Shown piece after piece: positions 17,571 to 26,080 of a DNA stretch of 64,000 nucleotides (the first letter of the stretch is position 1; each line of letters begins with the position of its first letter). The DNA lies in NCBI GenBank assembly GCA_013823135.1, contig PNLP01000003.1:124001-188000 (forward strand), written 5' to 3'. Origin of the DNA: Planctomycetaceae bacterium. Lineage in GTDB: Bacteria; Planctomycetota; Planctomycetia; Gemmatales; Gemmataceae. The notes beneath the pieces are model-generated. The model had not been told where the DNA came from and searched no databases. It saw only the letters and a program-made list of their open reading frames with translations. The position numbers and the translations under genes are program-made.

Positions 17571-18572
17571 TCACCCGAGCTTGTGGATCGTGATGCGGTT
17601 GTGGCCGACCGAGACGATCTCTTTCGCGTCGGCGGTCATCTCGAAGTCGTGGACGTGCATCATCACCTTCTCCTGACGCAGTGCCTTCTTGGCGGCCACG
17701 TCGAAGAACACCAGGAAGCCTTCGCCCGCGCCGCCCGCACCGACGAGCCACGAGCCGTCCGGAGCCCACGCGAGCTTGTTCACCAAGCCGGCGAACTTGT
17801 CGCCGGGGAACTCGACCAACTGCTTCCCCGTTTTCCAGTCGAACACCTCGACGCGGGCCTTCCCTTCCAGGTGGTCGATGTTACCGACCTTCCCCATGCC
17901 GCCGACCGCGAGTTGCTTGCCGTCTGGGCTGAACGCCAGCGAGCGGATGCCGCCGATGGAGTGGAGCCGCTGCTGCTTGTCCCACGTGTACATCACCGGT
18001 GCCTCGCACGTGGCGAGCGGCTTCCCTTCCTTCACGTCCCACACCACGACGTGCCCCACTTTGTCGCCCGTGGCGAGCAGGTTGCCATCGGCGGAGAATG
18101 TCACAGCGTAGAGCATCGAGGGGAAGTCGTTCGGCGTCTTTTCCTTGTGGCCCCGCAGGTCGTGGACGAGCTTGCCGGTCTTCGCGTCCCACACCTTGCA
18201 GGCCATGTCGTCGGCAATGCTGACGATGAGTCTCCCGTCCGGCGACGCGATCACTTTGCGAATCCACTTCGCGTGGGCGTCGGTCGTGCGGATCTGTTTC
18301 CCGGCCTCGGTGTCCCACCAGATGAGCTTGCCGTCGTAGCCGCCCGAGACGAGAGTCGTGCCGGCGAGGGCCACGCCCGTGACGTAGCTTTCGTGCGTGT
18401 ACAGTTCCTTCGGCTCGAACTTCGCGGCACTCAGGTCGCCCGAGTAGACCTTGAAGTCGGAGCAGCCGAGGAACACGTTGTCGGTGTTAGCCTTGCGAGC
18501 GATGCCGAACGTGATGACGGACCGCGAGAAGTCTTTGGCGGGCTTCAGGGTATCGGGATTGGGTGCTGGCAT
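17571..18572 (-). CDS. WD40-repeat beta-propeller protein
   Basis: 333 residues made of WD40 units: YDGKLIWWDTEAGKQI, DMACKVWDAKTGKLV, KVGHVVVWDVKEGKPL, ARVEVFDWKTGKQLV and further strands such as IRSLAFSPDGKQLAVGG, giving about seven blades. No signal peptide. It is third in a minus-strand set after the DUF1549/DUF1553 and DUF1501 genes, a grouping often seen in planctomycetes. WD40 proteins are scaffolds; the partner is presumably one of these neighbours. Confidence 0.9.
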   Translation of the reverse strand: MPAPNPDTLKPAKDFSRSVITFGIARKANTDNVFLGCSDFKVYSGDLSAAKFEPKELYTHESYVTGVALAGTTLVSGGYDGKLIWWDTEAGKQIRTTDAHAKWIRKVIASPDGRLIVSIADDMACKVWDAKTGKLVHDLRGHKEKTPNDFPSMLYAVTFSADGNLLATGDKVGHVVVWDVKEGKPLATCEAPVMYTWDKQQRLHSIGGIRSLAFSPDGKQLAVGGMGKVGNIDHLEGKARVEVFDWKTGKQLVEFPGDKFAGLVNKLAWAPDGSWLVGAGGAGEGFLVFFDVAAKKALRQEKVMMHVHDFEMTADAKEIVSVGHNRITIHKLG

Positions 18573-18608
18573 GACTTTGGGGGTGGGTTGTGTGGTGATT
18601 GGATTTCG

Positions 18609-18670
18609 GCTTAGCCGCGACCGGAGGGAGCGGGAGTGTTCTCATACGCTCCCTCCGGTCGCAGCTAAGC
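18609..18670. repeat. Palindrome, family A, copy 3
   Basis: Arms 18609-18632 and 18647-18670 pair over 24 bases with one mismatch around a 14-base loop. The arm GCTTAGCCGCGACCGGAGGGAGCG matches the copies at 2.1 and 2.9 kb. It lies between the DUF1501 and WD40 genes, both minus strand. Confidence 0.9.
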
Positions 18671-18674
18671 GAGA

Positions 18675-19979
18675 TTATTTGAGCACTTGCTTGATGGCCT
18701 GAATGCCGGGGTTCACGAGCGGCACGGGTCGGCTGCCGACGTAGTAGTTCTTCTCGGGGTTGATGCCGAGCGCCTCGTAGATCGTCGCGAAGAGGCTCCC
18801 CGCGTCCACCTGCTCCGCGACCACCTTGTTCCCCTTGTCGTCGGTCTTGCCGTAGACCGAGCCGCCCTTGATGCCGCAACCGGTGATGGTCGAACTCCAG
18901 GCGCTCGCGAAGTGGTCGCGACCCAGGCTCGCATTGATGCTTGGCGTGCGACCAAACTCCGACAGCGTCACGATCATCACGTCGTCGAGCATCCCGCGAT
19001 CCTTCAGATCGTCGATGAGCGTCGCCATAACGTGATCGAGTTCCGGCACCATCTCCTGGTGCGTCTCGAAGTTCTGCCCGTGGCTATCCCACCAGGCCCG
19101 GCCAACTCGCACGAACGGCACGCCGGCCTCCACGAGCCGACGGGCGATGAGCGTCTGCTCAGCGAACTGCGTCGGGCCGTAGCGGTCGCGAACCTTCTGC
19201 GGTTCCTGCGTCACGTCGAACAGTTTCTCGCTCGCCATGATGCCGCGGACACGCTCGTAGGCTTCGTTCTGGCTGCTAAGTGTCTCGGAGCTGCGCCCGG
19301 CGACGAACTGTTTGCCGAGGAGTTCGCGGAGGTCGGAGCGTTCCTTGTGGTCGAGGTCGCTGATGTCCGCGAGGCGCTTGATGAACTCGGGGTAGTTGCT
19401 GTTGGTGAGTTCCATCGGGGCGTAGCGTGCACCGAGGAAGCCCGCATCGCCGGGGGCCATGCTGCGGCCTTCGGTCTGCGTGTAGAAGGTGACGTAATCG
19501 GGCACCTTGCTATCCGCGCGCCCCATCTCGCGGGCCAGCACTGCCCCAAGATCGGGGTAGCGAACCGCCGCTTCGTTGCGACGGCCACGCATCATGGTGA
19601 TGGCAGCGCTGCCGTGATCGCCGTTCTTGGTGTCGAGCCCACGGAGGATGCAGGTGTGTTTCATCCGCTGAGCCATCTTCGGCATCAGTTCGGAGATCAT
19701 CACTCCCGGCACGTCGGTCTTGATCGCGCGGAATGGGCCGCCCGTGCTCGCGCCGGGCTTCGGGTCGAACGTTTCGAGCTGGCTGGCACCGCCCGCGAGC
19801 CACAGCAGGATGACCCGCTTCTGTGTCTTCTTCAGGGCGTCGTTGACACCCGGCGACGCGAGTGCGTTCAACTGCGTCATGTCGGCGGCGAGGCTGACGC
19901 TGGCGGCACCGGTCGCGCCGAGGAACGCCCGCCGGTTCAGGGAGTGTTCGGGGGAACCGCAGTGGCTGGAACGTGGCAT
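18675..19979 (-). CDS. DUF1501 family protein (secreted, sulfatase-like)
   Basis: 434 residues. The N-terminus SLNRRAFLGATGAASVSLAAD has a twin-arginine-type signal. Family features seen are RVILLWLAGGASQLETFDPKPG, the ICSELMPKMAQ-like MISELMPKMAQRMKHTCILRG, NGDHGSAAITMMRGR and VTLSEFGRTPSINASLGRDH, which place it in DUF1501, related to alkaline-phosphatase/sulfatase folds. GAGGAG lies 10 bases upstream of the chosen start. DUF1501 genes almost always sit next to DUF1549/DUF1553 genes in planctomycetes, as here. Substrate and reaction are unknown. Confidence 0.93.
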   Translation of the reverse strand: MPRSSHCGSPEHSLNRRAFLGATGAASVSLAADMTQLNALASPGVNDALKKTQKRVILLWLAGGASQLETFDPKPGASTGGPFRAIKTDVPGVMISELMPKMAQRMKHTCILRGLDTKNGDHGSAAITMMRGRRNEAAVRYPDLGAVLAREMGRADSKVPDYVTFYTQTEGRSMAPGDAGFLGARYAPMELTNSNYPEFIKRLADISDLDHKERSDLRELLGKQFVAGRSSETLSSQNEAYERVRGIMASEKLFDVTQEPQKVRDRYGPTQFAEQTLIARRLVEAGVPFVRVGRAWWDSHGQNFETHQEMVPELDHVMATLIDDLKDRGMLDDVMIVTLSEFGRTPSINASLGRDHFASAWSSTITGCGIKGGSVYGKTDDKGNKVVAEQVDAGSLFATIYEALGINPEKNYYVGSRPVPLVNPGIQAIKQVLK

Positions 19980-19997
19980 GGGTATTTGCTCCTCATG

Positions 19998-20025
19998 AAG
20001 CCCACCCAAAGCTTTGGGTGGGCTT
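19998..20025. repeat. Perfect palindrome, family B, copy 2
   Basis: A 28-base perfect palindrome AAGCCCACCCAAAG / CTTTGGGTGGGCTT with no loop, in the 52-base gap between the DUF1549/DUF1553 gene and the DUF1501 gene, just upstream of the DUF1501 ribosome-binding site. Same arms as at 4783-4812 and 43154-43181. Confidence 0.9.
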
Positions 20026-20031
20026 GTGTAT

Positions 20032-21654
20032 TCAATAACTGAATCGGAACTCGGGGCTGGTCACGAGCGCCCACAACACCTGACGGTAGGCTTCGGCCTC
20101 GCGGCCCTTCCGTTTCTCGACGTATCCGCTGATCGCGTTCACTTCATCGGTGGTTGCGGCTCGGCCGTAGGCGGTCTTCACCAGGAACTCGGCCACTTCC
20201 TTGGGTTCCTTCATGGTCTTCGCGCGGCCGAGAGTTGTGCCGTTGCCGTCGGTGAGGAACTCCTTGGTCAGACGTTCGCCGTTGCTGAACAGCAGCGCCT
20301 CGCCGACGCCGATCTGGAAGTTCTCACCGGGCTGTGAGATCAGGGAAGCGAAGCCGCGACCGGCTTGCTCGGCCTGTTCCAGCAACTTCTCCAGTTCCTC
20401 GGGCTTCTTCCCCACGAACGCGGCGGGGTCGGTGGCCGCGATCTTCAGCGAGGTCGCGAGTTGGTTCGGCGTCATCGGTTTGAGGCGTGCCACCGCGAAC
20501 AGCTTGGAGTCTGGCGGGCTCGATTCGTACTTGCTGCCGCGGGAGTAGGCTTTGCTCAGCACCAGACCGCGGGTGAGTCGCTTCAGGTCGTAGCCGTTGG
20601 CGGCGACATCGCGGGCGAGCCACGCCAGCAGTTCCGGGTGGCTCGGCTGGTTCTCGGAGTGCATCTGATCGAGCGGATTCACGAGCCCGGCCGCGAAGTA
20701 GCGGTGCCACATCCGGTTCACGATGTTCTTGGCGAAGAAGTCGGCATTCACGTCCTTCAGGGCCACTTCGACGAGCTTGCCACGAGCGCTGAACTTGGGT
20801 GCTGGCGGCGCGGTCTTGGCGGCTTTGGCCTTCTCGAGCGCCTCCTTCTCTTTCTTCATTTCCTCGGCAGTCGGTTCCTTGCTGTTCGGGTCTTCGATGG
20901 CCGCACCGGTGAGGAACATCATCTTGGCGGTGCGTTCCGGGCCTTTGGTTGGCTTGTACTTGATGGTGCCGTAACCGCGTTCGCCCAGGAAGCCACCGTT
21001 GTCGAATGTGCGGGCGAGGAACATCTTCATGCCGTAAAAGTGGTCCTGCGTCCAATCGTGCACGAGCGGGTGATTGTGGCACTGCGCACAACTCACGTTC
21101 ACGCCGAAGAACGAGACGCTCACGTCGTTGGTGAGCTTGTCGGCGTCGGACAGGCGGCCGCGGATGAACTCGGCAGCGCCCTTCGTCTTCGCGTCGCTTT
21201 CGTTGGCCAGCACGACCTCGCGGAAGATCTTGTCCCACGGCTTGTTCTCTTTCACGGCTTCGACCATGTACTGGCGGAACGCTCCGCTGCCGCGACCGTT
21301 CCCTTCCGGGTTGAACATAGCCTCGAACAACGTGGCCTGATGTCGGGCGAACCCCGGTGACGCAATGAGGCGGTCCACGAGCTGCGTGCGTTTGTTCGCG
21401 TCGGTGGACTTCACATATTCATCGACCTCGGCAGTTGTCGGGATCCGGCCGACAAGGTCGAGCGTGAGGCGACGAATCAGCGTTGCATCATCGGCCTGCC
21501 CCGCAGGGGTCACGCCAGCCTCGGCAATAGCAGCGTCGATGTACTGGTCGATGACCTGCGGAATCGGCTTGGAAGCCGGGGGCAGATCAGCGGCGGAAAC
21601 GGTAATGCTTGTGAAAGCGCACAAGGCCGTAGTGAACAGCAGACGGAGCCGCAT
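20032..21654 (-). CDS. DUF1549/DUF1553 domain protein with CxxCH motif
   Basis: 540 residues with a signal peptide (MRLRLLFTTALCAFTSITVSA). DUF1549 features: IDQYIDAAIAEAG, LIRRLTLDLVGRIPTTAEVDEY and VSCAQCHNHPLVHDWTQDHF, the latter with a CxxCH near residue 190 that may bind heme. DUF1553 features: NIVNRMWHRYFAAGLVNPLD and LLAWLARDVAANGYDLKRL. A lysine-rich insert (about 290-330) separates the two. It is first in a minus-strand set with DUF1501 and WD40 genes. These proteins are planctomycete hallmarks with no established reaction; a role in periplasmic polysaccharide or sulfated-substrate breakdown is only suspected. Confidence 0.93.
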   Translation of the reverse strand: MRLRLLFTTALCAFTSITVSAADLPPASKPIPQVIDQYIDAAIAEAGVTPAGQADDATLIRRLTLDLVGRIPTTAEVDEYVKSTDANKRTQLVDRLIASPGFARHQATLFEAMFNPEGNGRGSGAFRQYMVEAVKENKPWDKIFREVVLANESDAKTKGAAEFIRGRLSDADKLTNDVSVSFFGVNVSCAQCHNHPLVHDWTQDHFYGMKMFLARTFDNGGFLGERGYGTIKYKPTKGPERTAKMMFLTGAAIEDPNSKEPTAEEMKKEKEALEKAKAAKTAPPAPKFSARGKLVEVALKDVNADFFAKNIVNRMWHRYFAAGLVNPLDQMHSENQPSHPELLAWLARDVAANGYDLKRLTRGLVLSKAYSRGSKYESSPPDSKLFAVARLKPMTPNQLATSLKIAATDPAAFVGKKPEELEKLLEQAEQAGRGFASLISQPGENFQIGVGEALLFSNGERLTKEFLTDGNGTTLGRAKTMKEPKEVAEFLVKTAYGRAATTDEVNAISGYVEKRKGREAEAYRQVLWALVTSPEFRFSY

Positions 21655-21886
21655 TGGGGTGCTCCAGGCAGGCGGGTTGGACCAACAGAAGCGGATCAGG
21701 CGGGAGGGAAGACAGATCCGGGGCAGACTAACACTGTAAAATATAACAGCCATACGCGCAAACGCCAGCGGGAAAACCGAATGTTCAGCGCCCGTGTGAA
21801 ATCCAAACATTGGTCGCACCGGATGCGTCCACCAATTAGAATCACCCTAGACCACGCTCGATCAAGCACCGAGACCGAGGATACCC

Positions 21887-24800
21887 GTGTCGATCGTCGC
21901 TCAGTGCCCCCACTGCGAAACGAAGTTCAACCTCGAGCCGGAAATGGCCGGCAAGAAGATGCGGTGTCCGAACTTCGACTGCCAGCAAGTTTTCACGGTC
22001 AAACCCGGTGCGCGACCGACCGAACCACCACCTCCCCCACCCGCAGCAAAGCCGGTTCCACCGTCGTCCAACCCCAGAATGGCCAAGCCCAAGGCACCCG
22101 ACGTTACCGTGGTCCCCTCGCAACTCGCGAAACCCCGCACATCCAAGCTCCCGCAGTCGCCGCCAGTTGGCCCTCCGAAGGTCAAAGAGGTCGTCTGGAG
22201 CGAGGATACGGACGTTCCCCCTCCCCCGCCCAAGGCCAAGAAACCGCTCCGCGCAACCGTGGATGAGCCCGATGAGCCCGACGACGCTCCCATCCTTCGC
22301 CGCAAGAAAAAGAAGGAACGCGGACCGTGGATTCTCATCGGGATGCTTGCCGTCGTCTTCGTGGTGCTCGGCGGCGGCGTGCTCTACGTCCTGAAGTTCC
22401 AGGGCGAGAACGAGGAACTCCTCGCGAAGCAGGCCGAGGCCGAGTACAAGAAGCCCGACTACCCCAGCGCGAAGAAGGCGTTCGAGAAACTCGCCGCCGA
22501 TTACCCCGAAAGCGAGAACGCACCCAAGTACAAGTTCTTCGCGGAACTGTCCGATCTGCAATCTGCGGTCAAATCGGTGACCAACCGCGACAACCCGGAC
22601 GTCGCACAAGACAAGCTCAGGAAGTTCATCGAGGCGAACAAAGCCTCGGAGTTCGCGAAGCACACCTCGGGCTACGGTCGCGACATCTACGAGGCCGGGA
22701 AGAAGGTCGGCGAAGACCTCGTCGCCCACGCCGAAGATCGCCTCAAGAAGTACCAGGCGAATCGCGCGAGCAACGGCGTGGAACTCGAACGGCTCGACAA
22801 GACCGTTGCCGGCGGTCGCGAGCTCATTCCGCTGGTCGAGGCGTTCAAAGCTCCCGACGATTCATCGCTCGATTCGATCCGCAAGGGGTTCGATCAGGTT
22901 GAAGCGGGTGCGAAGAAGGAGCGCGACCGTACGGCGGCGCTGGCCAAGGCCGCCAAGCAACTGGAGACTCCGACCGACGCGGTGATTCAAGCGACCGAAA
23001 CGGAACTGACTACCGCGGGAATCGTGAACGAACCCGAAGCGCAGGCCATGCTCATCGCGGCTCGCGGCAAACTGCGTGAGTCGGTGAAGTACGAGGCCGA
23101 TGTTGCCGCCCCGCGGGCCGCTCCGACGAGTGCCACCGCGACCGTGCTGTTCGTTTCGCCCGTCGGCCCAACTCGTCGCCCGCCCGCTGCGGCCCCCGGC
23201 GAAGCGCCCCCTTCGGTTTTCCTGGCCGTGGCACGCGGCATTCTTTACGCACTCGAAGAGGACAGCGGTTCGCTCGTGTGGGCGGTCCGCGTTGGCCCGG
23301 AGATTACCGAACCGCCTGCCATCGCAAGGGTAGAACTGGCAGACGGCCCGACCGACCTTGCCGTGGTTACGTCGAACGCGGGCGGCGAACCGGCCATCGC
23401 CGGGTACGTCGTGAAGTCCGGTGAGGCGAAGTGGTATCAACCGCTGCCTGCACCTGCGGCCGGTCCCGCGGCCATCATCGGCACGCGAGCGTTCGTAGCG
23501 ATCCGTGACTCCGAGGGGACGATCTACGAGTTCGACCTGACCACGGGGATCCGCAAGGGGCGAATCCGCCTCGGCCAGCCTGCTGGTCCAGGCCCGGTCG
23601 TGCGGCCAGGTACGGGATTGCTCTACGTCGCGGCCGACGCTCGCCGGATTTACGTACTCGATGCGGGAGCCAAGGACGACGACGGCACCTTGAAAGATCC
23701 GCAATGCGTTCAGGTGATCGCCACCGGGCACCTTCCCGGAACGCTCCGCACGACACCCACCCTGCTCGGCGCGGACGGCGACACACCGGGCGACCGCTGG
23801 ATGGTGGTCGCACAGGCCGACGGGCCAAGCACCACGAAGATACGGGCGTTCTCGCTTCCCCCGATCGAGCCACCGACGGATGGGAAGGTGCCGCCGGAAA
23901 CCGCAGCGATCGCCTCCGTCGAGATTCCCGTGCCAGGGTGGGTTTGGTTCCCGCCCGCATCCGACGGCGAACGACTCGCACTGGCAACCGATGCCGGGCA
24001 GTTCCGACTCCTCGGGATGAAGCAGCCTAACAACTTCGACCGGCCGCTGTTTGCTCTCCCGACGCCATCGCAACCCACGCCCGCGGACGGCACCGCTGTC
24101 CCCGGTCTCGCGTTCCCCTCCGAGGAAGCCGCGTTCTGGGTGCTCTCCAACGGCATGATGCAGAAGTTCCGGCTGGGGTTGCTGCCGAGTCGCGGTGTCG
24201 AGGTGATCCCGGCCGGCCCACGGCTGGCACTGGGGGTACCCACACAACCGCCACAACTGAACAACCGCAAAACTGCGGCGTGTCTAGTGGTGCGCTCGCT
24301 CAACTCGGCGGGTTCGCGGGCCGTGCTCGTCAACCTCAGCGACGGCGAGATCCGCTGGCAGCGGCAACTCGGGGTGATCCCCGCGGCTCCACCAATCGTT
24401 CAAGATGGGGGTGTGGTTCTCGCGGCCGAGGATGGCGGGATCGTCGCGGTTCCGGGGACCGACGCGGCGCAGCCGGGACGCACAACTGTGGCTCCGCCGG
24501 CGTGGGTGATTGCGGATTCGCCCGAAAACGCCACGGGTCCGACTCTGGTGACAGCGTCGGCGGACGGCAAACTGATCTACACCGTTACGCCGATTCTCGT
24601 GACGGAAATCCAGAAGCCCGTGGCGAAGTGGCTGATCCGGCGCGTTTCCGGCGGGCAGATCACCCACCGCGGAACCGCAATTGCCCCCGGTGCGATCGCG
24701 GGGCCGCCCGTGATTCTTGGCGAATCGCTCCTCGTTCCTGCGGTTGATGGCTCGGTCTATCGCCACGTCGCGGGCACCGGCAAGGCGAACCCCGACACGC

Positions 24801-25513
24801 TCGTTGCCGGGCCACCGTGGGCCAGCGACCGCCGACCCACCGACGCCGTCTGTTCCATCACACCGACTTCGGAGACTTCGTTCCTGACGAACGATGGCAG
24901 CCGGAAGTTCGCGACCTGGAACTGGCCCAAGTCGGCAAACTGGAGCCCGGTCGGGAAAGAGTGGGAACTGGGCGAGCGGCCTGCAGGTGCGGGGGTCGTG
25001 CTGCCGCCCGCGGCTGCGGGCGAAGCACCCCGACTGCTCCTCGCGGACGTGACCGGCAGCGTCTGGATGTTCGCGAGCGACCGCCCCGGTCAATCGGTTC
25101 GTCGCTGGCGACCCAGCGGCGGCTTGCCATCGGGTAAACCCACATCACCGTTCGTCGTTCAAGCCGACGCCATGAAACGCCTCGTGGTGACGTACACGGT
25201 CGAGAACAAGTTCCTGGTCTGCCTCGACCCGGAACGCGACCTGCCACGCTGGGCCAAGAAAGTGAGCGACGACGCGGATATTACGCTCGTGGGGCCGCCG
25301 TGCCCGGCCGGTACGGGGCGGTGGATCGTCAGCGATCTGGGCGGGCGGGTGACACTGTTCGACACAGAAGGGGAGAAGATCGGCACGCCGCTTCAGATCG
25401 GGCTGGCGGGTGTGGTGCCTGCCGTTGCGGCGGGCGTGGTCGGCGGAACTGGCGTGCTAGCACCGCTATCGGATGGTTCTGCGGTCGTGTTGACGCTTCC
25501 GACGAAACCGTGA
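21887..25513 (+). CDS. Giant zinc-ribbon, membrane-anchored PQQ-like beta-propeller protein
   Basis: 1208 residues. Order: N-terminal zinc ribbon CPHCETKF...CPNFDC (residues 7-32), a Pro/Ala/Lys linker to about 145, one membrane segment at about 149-170 (ILIGMLAVVFVVLGGGVLYVL), a helical region with TPR-like spacing (about 180-400), then a long beta-rich part to the end. That part has repeated strands such as VFLAVARGILYALEEDSGSLVWAV and LLYVAADARRIYVLDAG, as in PQQ-like propellers (outer-membrane assembly BamB type). Probably a periplasmic scaffold or binding platform. Same build as the 14203-15714 product, but with a different far-side domain. Function unknown. Confidence 0.82.
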   Translation: MSIVAQCPHCETKFNLEPEMAGKKMRCPNFDCQQVFTVKPGARPTEPPPPPPAAKPVPPSSNPRMAKPKAPDVTVVPSQLAKPRTSKLPQSPPVGPPKVKEVVWSEDTDVPPPPPKAKKPLRATVDEPDEPDDAPILRRKKKKERGPWILIGMLAVVFVVLGGGVLYVLKFQGENEELLAKQAEAEYKKPDYPSAKKAFEKLAADYPESENAPKYKFFAELSDLQSAVKSVTNRDNPDVAQDKLRKFIEANKASEFAKHTSGYGRDIYEAGKKVGEDLVAHAEDRLKKYQANRASNGVELERLDKTVAGGRELIPLVEAFKAPDDSSLDSIRKGFDQVEAGAKKERDRTAALAKAAKQLETPTDAVIQATETELTTAGIVNEPEAQAMLIAARGKLRESVKYEADVAAPRAAPTSATATVLFVSPVGPTRRPPAAAPGEAPPSVFLAVARGILYALEEDSGSLVWAVRVGPEITEPPAIARVELADGPTDLAVVTSNAGGEPAIAGYVVKSGEAKWYQPLPAPAAGPAAIIGTRAFVAIRDSEGTIYEFDLTTGIRKGRIRLGQPAGPGPVVRPGTGLLYVAADARRIYVLDAGAKDDDGTLKDPQCVQVIATGHLPGTLRTTPTLLGADGDTPGDRWMVVAQADGPSTTKIRAFSLPPIEPPTDGKVPPETAAIASVEIPVPGWVWFPPASDGERLALATDAGQFRLLGMKQPNNFDRPLFALPTPSQPTPADGTAVPGLAFPSEEAAFWVLSNGMMQKFRLGLLPSRGVEVIPAGPRLALGVPTQPPQLNNRKTAACLVVRSLNSAGSRAVLVNLSDGEIRWQRQLGVIPAAPPIVQDGGVVLAAEDGGIVAVPGTDAAQPGRTTVAPPAWVIADSPENATGPTLVTASADGKLIYTVTPILVTEIQKPVAKWLIRRVSGGQITHRGTAIAPGAIAGPPVILGESLLVPAVDGSVYRHVAGTGKANPDTLVAGPPWASDRRPTDAVCSITPTSETSFLTNDGSRKFATWNWPKSANWSPVGKEWELGERPAGAGVVLPPAAAGEAPRLLLADVTGSVWMFASDRPGQSVRRWRPSGGLPSGKPTSPFVVQADAMKRLVVTYTVENKFLVCLDPERDLPRWAKKVSDDADITLVGPPCPAGTGRWIVSDLGGRVTLFDTEGEKIGTPLQIGLAGVVPAVAAGVVGGTGVLAPLSDGSAVVLTLPTKP

Positions 25514-25650
25514 TAGCCACTTGCGGCTTCGCTGCCATTACCAAGAACCAATGTCTCACTTTCCCCTGCACGACAGGTTGCCGGCTCGCTATATTACCAG
25601 TCTGCTAACGGCCGAAGCTGGCCTACGCACACTCAAACAGAGGCTCGGAC

Positions 25651-25821
25651 ATGGCCAAGGGGAAGGAAGCTCGCTCAACCATCAAGCTCAAGAGCGAAGC
25701 AAGCGATCACTGCTACTTCACGCAGAAGAACCGCAACAACAGCAAAGAACGGTTGCAGCTCCGGAAGTTCGACCCGGTTGCTCGCAAGCACGTGATGTAC
25801 AAAGAGGCCAGCAAGGTTTGA
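25651..25821 (+). CDS. rpmG: 50S ribosomal protein L33 (bL33)
   Basis: 56 residues, [19 protein letters not shown] then [20 protein letters not shown] and [16 protein letters not shown], matching the bacterial L33 pattern of a short beta ribosomal protein with YxTxKNRxN and a C-terminal DP..RKH..Y.E. It has one Cys only, so this is the zinc-independent form. The gene is short and easy to miss. Stable hairpins follow at 25858-26013. Confidence 0.93.
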   Translation: MAKGKEARSTIKLKSEASDHCYFTQKNRNNSKERLQLRKFDPVARKHVMYKEASKV

Positions 25822-25857
25822 TGCAGGCCCACCATCTGGTCGAATTGCTCGTTGTTT

Positions 25858-25977
25858 CCAGGGGTTGACACCCCTGGCTATTTACTGTGACCCCGTTGGG
25901 GTCCAAAAGCCATATGGGCGGTTATCTTGGCAGCCCCAACGGGGCGACCGTTAATAGCCAGGGGTGTTAACCCCTGG
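25858..25977. repeat. Composite nested palindrome element, 120 bases
   Basis: The two ends (25858-25882 and 25953-25977) are 25-base inverted copies with one mismatch, and each is itself a palindrome around CCAGGGGT...ACCCCTGG. Between them lie two more palindromes: GACCCCGTTGGGGTC (25889-25903, family C) and GCCCCAACGGGGC (25933-25945). The element could fold as one long stem or several small ones. It lies between rpmG and aroDE. Confidence 0.85.
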
Positions 25978-25993
25978 TCCCATTCGGATCGAC

Positions 25994-26013
25994 AGAGGGG
26001 CTTCGGCCCCTCT
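25994..26013 (+). terminator. UUCG-tetraloop hairpin
   Basis: Eight-base stem AGAGGGGC / GCCCCTCT closed by a TTCG loop, the especially stable C(UUCG)G tetraloop in RNA. It is followed by ATCACTTTTG. As it lies downstream of rpmG and about 65 bases before the aroDE start, it may terminate rpmG transcription or stabilise an mRNA end. Confidence 0.55.
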
Positions 26014-26080
26014 ATCACTTTTGCCGCATGATTGTTACACTAACGCCAACTCGCAATTTGTGGCGTACCGAGGGGCGGTC

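Noticed and set aside
18687..20042. Plus-strand open frame of 451 codons
   Set aside because: Antisense to the DUF1501 gene; no ribosome site or family features.
21655..21886. Divergent promoter between the DUF1549 gene and the giant propeller gene
   Set aside because: TTGGTC and TAGAAT are present but 21 bases apart, too far for a convincing sigma-70 promoter.
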